Part shown: positions 52,827 to 60,115 of the stretch, in pieces
Numbering within the stretch: position 1 is the first letter of the stretch
Layout: each line of letters begins with the position of its first letter
NCBI GenBank assembly: GCA_004367505.1
Contig: SFCB01000166.1
Location: 1-63,674 of the forward strand
Direction of reading: 5' to 3'
Origin: Chloroflexi bacterium OHK40
GTDB taxonomy: Bacteria > Chloroflexota > Chloroflexia > Chloroflexales > Chloroflexaceae
DNA length: 63,674 bases
Notes under the pieces: model-generated
Database searches by the model: none
What the model was told of the DNA's origin: nothing
What the model saw: the letters and a program-made list of their open reading frames with translations, nothing else
Position numbers and translations under genes: made by a program

Positions 52827-52847
52827 AGCCCTTTCTCTGATAAACCA

Positions 52848-53876
52848 ATGACAAAACCTGAAAGCCACCTGGCGATCCAGCAGGCCATGCGCGCCGCCTT
52901 CCCCCAGGCCGAGGAGCGGGTCGCCCGCTTCTACCAGATGCAGGAGTACCACCTCGGCTGGCGCAACGAGGACCTTACGCCGGGCGAGGCCGACCCGGGC
53001 AAGCTCATCCGCCCCCAACTCGTGCTGCTCGCCACCCAGGCCGCCGGTGGCGATCCGGCTCAGGCCCTGCCGCTGGCCGCTGGCGTGCAACTCCTCCACG
53101 ATTTCACCCTTATCCACGACGATATCGAGGACCAGAGCGATACCCGTCGTGGCCGCCGAACGCTGTGGTCGCTCTGGGGCCTCGCGCAGGGAATTAACGC
53201 TGGCGATGGCATGTTCGTGATCGCCCATCTGGCGATTCACCGGCTCAGCGCCACGGGCCTCCCTCCCGAGCGAGTGTTGACGGTGCTCCGCCGCTTCGAC
53301 GAGGTGATCCTGCACGTCTGCGAGGGCCAGTTCCTCGACCTGAGCTTCGAGGGCGATCTTTCGATCGCGCCCACGGATTACCTGGCGATGATCGGCCGAA
53401 AGACGGCCGCCCTCGTCGCTGGCGCGTGCGAGCTTGGCGCCCTGGCCGCTGGCGCCCCCCCCACGACGGCCACAGCCCTTGCCGACTTCGGCCGCAGTGT
53501 GGGCCTGGCATTCCAGATCGAGGACGATATCCTCGGCATCTGGGGCGATCCTGAGGTAACGGGCAAGCCCCGCGCTGCCGACCTCTACCGCCGCAAGGTG
53601 AGCCTGCCGGTGGTTCATGCCCTCGCCAGTAGCCCCGAACGCGAGGAACTGGCCCGCCTCTATACCGGCGCCCCCATGGACGACGAGATGGTAGCGCGCG
53701 CCCTCGCTATCCTCGATGCCTGCGACTCACGCGCCTACTGCGCCACGGTGGCCGCTGAGCACCATGCGGCCGCCTTCGCCGCCCTCGACCGGGTTCCCAC
53801 ACCGAGCCCCACTGCGGCCCGGGCCCGCGACCAGCTACGCGCCCTCGCCGAGGCGCTCATCGGCCGCCAGGCGTGA
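52848..53876 (+). CDS. Polyprenyl diphosphate synthase, GGPP-type
   Basis: A 342-residue trans-prenyltransferase. First Asp-rich motif DDIED at 91-95 (LLHDFTLIHDDIEDQSDTRR), second motif EDDILGIWGD at 225-234. GKLIRPQL supplies the diphosphate-binding Lys/Arg. An aromatic residue (F86) five positions before the first motif is the hallmark of type I geranylgeranyl diphosphate synthases, so a C20 product is likely (inference). It could feed carotenoid synthesis, in keeping with the lycopene cyclase 11 kb away. Its stop overlaps the next start (GTGA). Confidence 0.9.
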   Translation: MTKPESHLAIQQAMRAAFPQAEERVARFYQMQEYHLGWRNEDLTPGEADPGKLIRPQLVLLATQAAGGDPAQALPLAAGVQLLHDFTLIHDDIEDQSDTRRGRRTLWSLWGLAQGINAGDGMFVIAHLAIHRLSATGLPPERVLTVLRRFDEVILHVCEGQFLDLSFEGDLSIAPTDYLAMIGRKTAALVAGACELGALAAGAPPTTATALADFGRSVGLAFQIEDDILGIWGDPEVTGKPRAADLYRRKVSLPVVHALASSPEREELARLYTGAPMDDEMVARALAILDACDSRAYCATVAAEHHAAAFAALDRVPTPSPTAARARDQLRALAEALIGRQA

Positions 53877-55087
53877 GCACTCGCCAGCGGCTGTGCCTCC
53901 TGAGCGGTGAGTACCCGCCCCGGCCGGGCGGTGTGGGCGATTATACCCACCAGCTTGCCCTTGCATTACGCGGCCGTGGTCACGAGGTGGCCGTTCTAAC
54001 AATTCAGGATGGCCACCTCGTGAGCTGCGCCCCCCCTCCGGGCGCGCCCTCAGAGGCCGAATTCGCCCACCCTGTACCCGGTGCCCGCCCCGGCCTCGAC
54101 TGGTCGCCCCGCTGCTGGCCTGCGGTGATTGCCGCCATCGACGGGTTGCGCCCCACCTGGCTCCATATTCAATACCAGACCGGCGCGTACGCCATGCGCC
54201 CTGGGGTCAATCTTCTGCCCTGGCGCCTGCGCTCCCTGCCTGCCCGCCCACGGATCGCCGTCACCTTCCACGATCTGCTGCGACCCTACCTCTTCCCAAA
54301 GGCAGGCCCGGTGCGCGGCTGGGTGAACCGCCGTCTCGCTGTTGATGCCGATACCGTCGTGGCCACCAACGACGCCGACGCCGCAGAGCTGCGCCGAACC
54401 CTCCCTGCCGCACGCCCGCCCGTCGTCATCCCCATCGGCTCAAACATTGTGGTCAGCCCACCGCACCCGTACAGCCGCGCCGCGTGGCGCGAGCGCGCGG
54501 GAGCCTCCCCGGGCGAACTCCTTGTCGCCTATTTCGGCCTGCTCTCGCCCTCCAAAGGCGCCGACCTGCTTGTGGAGGCCCTCGCGTTGCTAAAGCGCCC
54601 CTGGCGCCTGCTGATCATCGGCGGCGCTGCGACCGCCCCCCAGGACCAGGCCTACGCAGCCGCGCTGCGCGCTCGAATCGACGCCCTGGGCCTCGCCTCC
54701 CGCACCTCCACCACGGGCCACGTGGCCGCAGCTGAGGTCTCGGCATGGCTCCTCGCCGCTGACTGTGTGGCCCTCCCATTCACCGACGGCGCCTCGTTTC
54801 GCCGGGGGAGCTTGCTCGCCGCCCTCGCCCACGGCTGCCCGGTGATCACGACTGAGCCCCCCGACTCAGTGACCCGTGGGATGCTCACCGACACGGCGGT
54901 GCTCGTACCGCCCGGCGATCGCGCCGCGCTTCTGGCTGCCCTGGAGCGCCTCGCCACCGATGGGGCGCTGCGCGCCACCCTGGCCGCTGCCGGGCCAACC
55001 CTCACAGCCCGATTCTCCTGGGAGATGATCGCTGCACAGCACGAGGCACTCTACAACACACCCGCGCCCATCCGGGGCCATCCGTGA
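53873..55087 (+). CDS. GT4-family glycosyltransferase
   Basis: A 404-residue GT-B fold glycosyltransferase. The N-terminal glycine loop reads GEYPPRPGGVGDYTHQLALAL, and the C-terminal nucleotide-sugar domain has YFGLLSPSKGADLLVEAL and LPFTDGASFRRGSLLAALAHGCPVI (in two parts). Translationally coupled to the polyprenyl synthase by a GTGA overlap. The acceptor may be a polyprenol- or isoprenoid-derived lipid (inference from coupling). Confidence 0.88.
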   Translation: MSTRQRLCLLSGEYPPRPGGVGDYTHQLALALRGRGHEVAVLTIQDGHLVSCAPPPGAPSEAEFAHPVPGARPGLDWSPRCWPAVIAAIDGLRPTWLHIQYQTGAYAMRPGVNLLPWRLRSLPARPRIAVTFHDLLRPYLFPKAGPVRGWVNRRLAVDADTVVATNDADAAELRRTLPAARPPVVIPIGSNIVVSPPHPYSRAAWRERAGASPGELLVAYFGLLSPSKGADLLVEALALLKRPWRLLIIGGAATAPQDQAYAAALRARIDALGLASRTSTTGHVAAAEVSAWLLAADCVALPFTDGASFRRGSLLAALAHGCPVITTEPPDSVTRGMLTDTAVLVPPGDRAALLAALERLATDGALRATLAAAGPTLTARFSWEMIAAQHEALYNTPAPIRGHP

Positions 55088-55123
55088 CAGGCGCTCCCTT
55101 TGGCCCCCTCCCCCATGCTGGGT

Positions 55124-55450
55124 TTAAGGGCGAACAGAACTGGCCGACTGACAAGGGATGCTCCCCGTTGGGACGCGCTGCTGGCCCTCACCCCCGCCCG
55201 GGCGGGGCCAGGCTCCCTCTTTCACGGAGCAGGGCCGAGCGTGATGGGCATCCCGAAGAGTGTGACGCACGCCCCCGCGAAAGCGGGGGTATACGCGGGG
55301 GTAGACTCGCCGGCGTCACTTTCTGGACGCCCGCATGCGCGGGCGTGACACAAGCGGGCGTGACACAAGCATGCCGGGGTGTCGTTCCCGCGCAAGCGGG
55401 AACCCAGCGCACGCGAGAACCCAGCCCCCCGCGAAAGCGGGAGTAAGGGC
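55124..55450 (+). repeat. Cluster of R2 (partial) and R1-type repeats
   Basis: This fills most of the 537-base gap 55088-55624. 55124-55240 matches 110-200 (GAACAGAACTGGCCGACTGA, then GGGATGCTCC and CGTTGGGACGCGCTGC). 55268-55290 is CCCCCGCGAAAGCGGGGG, and 55381-55450 closely repeats 50-110. The order R2 then R1 palindromes is reversed relative to the start of the window. Confidence 0.6.
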
Positions 55451-55491
55451 CAGAGCGTTGCAACAGCTCTGTCTGCTACCCGGCCACCCAT

Positions 55492-55520
55492 TTGCCCCCC
55501 GCGCCGCTGCAGGCTATAAT
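55492..55520 (+). promoter_or_regulatory. Promoter for the GAF/cyclase-like gene
   Basis: TTGCCC (55492-55497), 17 bases, TATAAT (55515-55520). Leader of about 100 bases to the TTG start at 55625. Confidence 0.65.
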
Positions 55521-55624
55521 GGCCGCCGAGCGCCCAGGAAGGCGCCTGTTGGCGTTTGCCTGCGAACACCTGCCGGCGATTACGTTTATCCCGGTACAAC
55601 GATCTCCCACCAGGAAGGAAAGGT

Positions 55625-57619
55625 TTGCGACTGCCGAGCAGCGATATACGGCGCATCCTTGCCCTCGCTCTCCTCGCCGGGCTGGGGCTTGGCACGCTCA
55701 TCTACGGCTTCGTGCGCCTCGTCGAGGGTGCTCCACCTGTCTCGCTTGCTCGCGGTCTCCCCGTAGCATTGCTGATCGGCCTGCTGGTGGGCCTGGCCTT
55801 CTGTGTGGCCGTGAAGCTCGCGCTCCGCCAGGCCGCCTACGATCTCCACAACCACGCAGTTGCCCTGACTGAAACTCAGCTTCCGCTGCCCGTCCCGATC
55901 GGTGGCGATGAAGTCGTCTACATGCGCGAGACGCTCAGCCAGGCCCTGGCCTACGTCCCGCGCCCCGAGGATCTGCCGTTCCTCGCGCGGGAGCTTGGCG
56001 CCGCGTCCGGGGCTCAGGGCGCGCTCGTCGCGGCAGCCGAGTGCATCGCGCGGCACCTCCCGATCGATGGGGCGACGCTCCTGGTTCTCGATGGCGAGCT
56101 ATCGGCGCTCACCCCTGTGGCAGCCTGGGGTACGGCCCACCTCCCACCTGCGCTCACACTGGATCTGGAGACAACGTCGCTCGGCCGGGCACTCATCGAG
56201 CGCCGGCTAACGACGTACAGCGGCCACCAGGTGCGTACCATCCTGCCCCTCCAGCCCGGGCCTGCGACGATCACGCTGTTCTGCCTACCGCAGATCGTCA
56301 ATGGGCAGCCCTTTGGCACCCTCTGCCTGCTCGCTCCCGGCGAGGATGTGCGTCTGAGCGAGGAACAGCGGGAGTTTGCCCAGGCTGCCGCCGACCTGTT
56401 GATTCTGGGTGTGCAGAGTAGCATCCACCGGCGCTTGCTCGAGCGGGAGACTCAGCGCCTGATCGCCTTTGAGCAACTCGGAAGCCTGCTGGCTGGCAGC
56501 GCCAGGCTCGACCGGGCGCTCGAACAGGTCCTCCGCGTCGCCGCCCGTGTCACCAGTTCGGAGCACGGCTCACTGCTCCTGCTTGAGCCCGATGAGCGGA
56601 GCGTGCGCTACCGCGTAACACTCAAGCAGGGTGATGTGCTCCCACTCAATGTGACGGTCGGGCCGATCCTGCGGCACGGCCTCGCAGGGTGGGCCCTCCG
56701 CGAGCGCCGCGCCGACATCATCGAGGATACCGAGCGCGACTCGCGCTGGCTTCCCGTGCCCGGCCTCGGCGACATGCGCTCTGTGCTGGTTGTCCCACTG
56801 CTCTACGGCGAGCGTGCGCTCGGGGTGCTCACCCTTGCCGACCCGACACCTCGCCATTACAGCCGCCGCAGCCTGGCGATTACCACCGCGCTTGCGGCCT
56901 ACGCCGTGACGATCCTCGCCCGCGACCAGTACGAGGAGGTGGTGGCCCCCGGCAGCGTGGCCCTCGCCCGCCGGCTCTTCGAGGATCACGTGGCGCCCGC
57001 CGGGCTGAGCGAGCTCATCGCCGACTCAGCCGCGCTTGATCGTACGCTGAGCCCCCGCTCGCGCGAGGTGGTCGCGCTCTTCGTGGGGGTGCGTGGGCTT
57101 GACCGCCACGCCGAGCACCTTCCGGCCGAGCAGCTGATTGCTGAGGTGCTCACCCCGTTCAGTAACGAACTGGCCGCGGTGGTCTACGAACAGCAGGGCT
57201 ATCTCGCCCAGCGCGATGATGGCGGCGCCCTGGTGCTGTTCGGCTACCCGTTGGGTCAAGCCGACGTGCGGGCAGCAGCCTTGCGCGCCGGCCAGGGTGT
57301 GCTCGGCCTGGCGCGCAGGCTCCGTGGGCGCTGGCGCGCCAGGTTCGGGCTGGATCTCGGGCTCAGTGCCGGGATGGCTGCCGGCCAGCTCGTTGCCGGT
57401 GTCGTTGGCGGAGAGAACTACCACGATCTCGCCCTGCTGGGGCCGGTGATCCGCGAGGCCACGCGCCTCCAACGGCTCGCCCGCACCGACGAGATCTTGA
57501 TCACCGATGCGCTCGCCGCGAGCCCTGGCGCCGAGAGCGTGCAGCCGCTCGCGCCGCTCGCCAACGACGATCCCGAAACGACCCGGTCGATCTACCGCCT
57601 TCTGGCGGGTCGAGGATAA
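55625..57619 (+). CDS. Membrane GAF-GAF protein with degenerate class III cyclase domain
   Basis: A 664-residue protein from a TTG start (AGGAAGG six bases upstream). Two membrane spans (about 8-33, 44-66), a GAF-like domain (about 125-270), a second GAF domain (about 295-440) and a class III nucleotidyl cyclase-like domain (about 475-640). In the cyclase region, LFVGVRGLDRH carries Gly488 where the first metal-binding Asp normally sits, and GPVIREATRL carries Arg610 where the catalytic Asn normally sits; Arg614 and the RDDGGALVLFG segment remain. Catalysis is therefore doubtful. It may bind a nucleotide or dimerise as a sensor. Two kinases follow at once. Confidence 0.8.
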   Translation: MRLPSSDIRRILALALLAGLGLGTLIYGFVRLVEGAPPVSLARGLPVALLIGLLVGLAFCVAVKLALRQAAYDLHNHAVALTETQLPLPVPIGGDEVVYMRETLSQALAYVPRPEDLPFLARELGAASGAQGALVAAAECIARHLPIDGATLLVLDGELSALTPVAAWGTAHLPPALTLDLETTSLGRALIERRLTTYSGHQVRTILPLQPGPATITLFCLPQIVNGQPFGTLCLLAPGEDVRLSEEQREFAQAAADLLILGVQSSIHRRLLERETQRLIAFEQLGSLLAGSARLDRALEQVLRVAARVTSSEHGSLLLLEPDERSVRYRVTLKQGDVLPLNVTVGPILRHGLAGWALRERRADIIEDTERDSRWLPVPGLGDMRSVLVVPLLYGERALGVLTLADPTPRHYSRRSLAITTALAAYAVTILARDQYEEVVAPGSVALARRLFEDHVAPAGLSELIADSAALDRTLSPRSREVVALFVGVRGLDRHAEHLPAEQLIAEVLTPFSNELAAVVYEQQGYLAQRDDGGALVLFGYPLGQADVRAAALRAGQGVLGLARRLRGRWRARFGLDLGLSAGMAAGQLVAGVVGGENYHDLALLGPVIREATRLQRLARTDEILITDALAASPGAESVQPLAPLANDDPETTRSIYRLLAGRG

Positions 57620-57623
57620 CACG

Positions 57624-59819
57624 ATGGCTAATCACCAGACGATCGAGCACTCGCTTGTTGAGATGCGCACTGCCCCGCTGCTGCGCATCGCCTCCGCAAT
57701 CGAGACGGCCGCCACGCTCGATGAACTGCTCATGCTCGGCCTGAATGAGTTCGTCCAGTTGCTCGATCAGGTCAACGCGGGGGTTGTGCTCCTGGGCGAT
57801 GATGAAGCGACCGCCCACCTGGTGAGCACGGCGCCCCCACGGGTGAACCTCCCGCCACCTTTCCCGCTCGCCGAAACAACGGTGCTGAAGCAGGTGGTGG
57901 CGGAGCGGACTGTCGCCCAGGTGGCCGATGTAGCTACGCTGCTCGGGCCTCAGGCCCGCGAGGTGACCCGCAGCTTCGCCGAGGCCTTGAGCGCCGAGCA
58001 GATCCGCTCGCTCCTGCTGCTTCCGCTCGTCGCGCAGGATCGCTGTATCGGCGTGCTGATCTTCGGGGCCACCGGGGCACCACGTCACTTCAGTGACAGT
58101 GAGGTAGCCCAGGCACGGCTTATGGCAAGCCAGCTTGCGGCGGCGATCACCTCGTTTCGCATCACCGAGAAGGCCCAGCGCCGCAATGCCGAGCTCGCCA
58201 CTCTGAACGATATCGCCGCCGCCGTCGCGTCCTCCCTCGATACTCGCGAGGTCTACCATCTGGTGATGGAAAAGATCAACGAGTACTTTCGGGTCGATGC
58301 CGGCTCACTGCTGATGCTCGATGAGGACGCCGACGAGCTCGTCTTCGTGATGACCCTGGAGGCCGGCGAGGAAAAGCTCTTTGGTGTACGTATCCCGCGC
58401 GGCCAGGGGATCGTCTGGAGTGTCGCCGAGTCGCAGCGCTACGATATCGTGAACGATGTCCACAGCGACCCGCGCTTCCTCCGCGATGTGAGCGACTCGG
58501 TTGGCTACGAGGTGAAGACGATCCTCTGCGTACCGATCCTCGTCAAGGGCCGCACCATCGGGGTGATCGAACTTCTGAACAAACGCGATGGGCTCTTCAC
58601 CGAGGAGGAGGCCCAGCGCTTGATGCGTATGGCCGCCACCATCGGCGTTGCGATCGAGAACGCCCGGCTCTTCCAGACCGTCACTACCGTGCGCGATCGC
58701 TTTGAGGCTATCCTGAATTCTACCAACGACGGCATTCTGATGGCCGATATGCGCGGCGTGGTAGTCACCGCGAACCCCGAGGCCAGCAGTCTGTTGCAGG
58801 CCAGCCGCGAGGCGCTGATCGGCCGGCGCCTCGAGACGCTGCTCAGCGAGTTGAAGGCCCGTGCGAGCGCGATTAGCGCGCCCTCCTGGCTCAACGATGG
58901 GAGCAACGACGAAGCCGTGGTGGAACTGGAGTTCGGCGGCGCCCAGCGGCGCTTCATCCGCCACTATATGCTCCCCGTCCGCGAGACGAGCGGCGCCGAG
59001 ATCGGCCGCCTCGCCCTTTTCCAGGATATCTCCAAGGAGCGCGAGCTCGCCCAGCTCCGCGAGGACTATACCGGCATGCTCGTACACGATCTGCGGGCCC
59101 CGCTCACCGCGATCATGAACGGGATCATGATGGTCAAGCGGGGGCTCGGCGGCCCGATCTCTGAGCAGCAGCAGGAGTTGCTCGGGATTGCCCACCAGGG
59201 CAGCCAGACGATGCTGGAGATGGTCAATACGCTGCTCGATATCTCCAAGATGGAGGAGGGCCGCCTGACCCTCGACACCGAGCCGCTCTCGCCCTACGCC
59301 CTGGTGGACCAGACCCTCGACCGCCTGCGGGTCTCCGCGCAGGACCAGCGCGTGAAGCTCGTCCAGGAACTGGCCGTGGGCTTGCCGCTGATCGAGGCCG
59401 ATCGCGAGAAGCTGGTGCGCGTGCTCCAGAACCTCCTCGACAATGCGATCAAGTTCTCGCCCCAGGGTGGCGTGGTCACGCTTGGCGCGGCGGCTGTGCG
59501 ACGAGCTCCTTCTGGAAAAGTGGACCAATTGCGGGTGCCGTTGCGGTTGCCGGAGCTGCGCCCCGGTGATTGGTTGCTCTTCTGGGTGCGCGACCAGGGC
59601 CCGGGCATCCCCCAGCAATTCCACGAGCGGATTTTTGAGAAGTTCGGCCAGGTGCGCAGCGGGCGCAAAGTCCGTGGGACGGGCCTTGGATTAACATTTT
59701 GTAAACTAGCGGTCGAAGCCCACGGTGGTACCATCTGGCTGCAGAGCGCCGAGGGGGCCGGTAGCACCTTTGCTTTAGCGCTTCCCCTTGCCCCGGAGCC
59801 GCAACAGCGCCGGCGGTAA
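57624..59819 (+). CDS. Soluble GAF-GAF-PAS histidine kinase
   Basis: A 731-residue kinase without membrane segments. GAF 1 (about 20-175), GAF 2 (about 200-350, ending IGVIELLNKRDG ... ENARLF), PAS (about 360-475, ILNSTNDGILMADMRGVVV), HisKA with phosphoacceptor H488 (MLVHDLRAPLTAIMNG), then HATPase (N-box LQNLLDNAIKFSP, GTGLGLTFCKLAVEAHGG). The gene begins 4 bases after the stop of the GAF/cyclase-like gene, so they are co-expressed. No response regulator is encoded nearby, and there is no receiver domain. Confidence 0.92.
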   Translation: MANHQTIEHSLVEMRTAPLLRIASAIETAATLDELLMLGLNEFVQLLDQVNAGVVLLGDDEATAHLVSTAPPRVNLPPPFPLAETTVLKQVVAERTVAQVADVATLLGPQAREVTRSFAEALSAEQIRSLLLLPLVAQDRCIGVLIFGATGAPRHFSDSEVAQARLMASQLAAAITSFRITEKAQRRNAELATLNDIAAAVASSLDTREVYHLVMEKINEYFRVDAGSLLMLDEDADELVFVMTLEAGEEKLFGVRIPRGQGIVWSVAESQRYDIVNDVHSDPRFLRDVSDSVGYEVKTILCVPILVKGRTIGVIELLNKRDGLFTEEEAQRLMRMAATIGVAIENARLFQTVTTVRDRFEAILNSTNDGILMADMRGVVVTANPEASSLLQASREALIGRRLETLLSELKARASAISAPSWLNDGSNDEAVVELEFGGAQRRFIRHYMLPVRETSGAEIGRLALFQDISKERELAQLREDYTGMLVHDLRAPLTAIMNGIMMVKRGLGGPISEQQQELLGIAHQGSQTMLEMVNTLLDISKMEEGRLTLDTEPLSPYALVDQTLDRLRVSAQDQRVKLVQELAVGLPLIEADREKLVRVLQNLLDNAIKFSPQGGVVTLGAAAVRRAPSGKVDQLRVPLRLPELRPGDWLLFWVRDQGPGIPQQFHERIFEKFGQVRSGRKVRGTGLGLTFCKLAVEAHGGTIWLQSAEGAGSTFALALPLAPEPQQRRR

Positions 59820-59900
59820 GCCCGCCGCCAGGGGCAGGCTGCGAAAGGAGACACAAAACACTTTACACTATTCTTATCACAATATTGTTAGACAAGACGT

Positions 59901-59930
59901 TTGTGTTAGCGCAGGCAAATGACCTATAAT
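59901..59930 (+). promoter_or_regulatory. Promoter for the large sensor kinase
   Basis: TTGTGT (59901-59906), 18 bases, TATAAT (59925-59930), within the most AT-rich patch of the window (about 59855-59930). It gives a leader of about 180 bases. The 59820-60115 gap holds no other clear feature. Confidence 0.65.
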
Positions 59931-60115
59931 GGGCCAGACACAGCTCATGATTCCTACGATGTGTAAGCTTGCGCGCGCCGCTCCCCTACGCCGGTGGGCT
60001 CGCTGCGCCAGCCCGTTGCACGACGTAGTTGGCGCGGGGCGGCACGGCCTCGATGCCGCCGGTCGGCGTGGTCGCTTCCATCGGTAGCTCAGGCGCCCCA
60101 GGCGGATAGGTATCG

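Noticed and set aside
55260-55450. Short palindromic repeats considered as a CRISPR array
   Set aside because: Repeats are unequal in length and sequence, and spacing is irregular; the same palindromes occur elsewhere as dispersed intergenic repeats.
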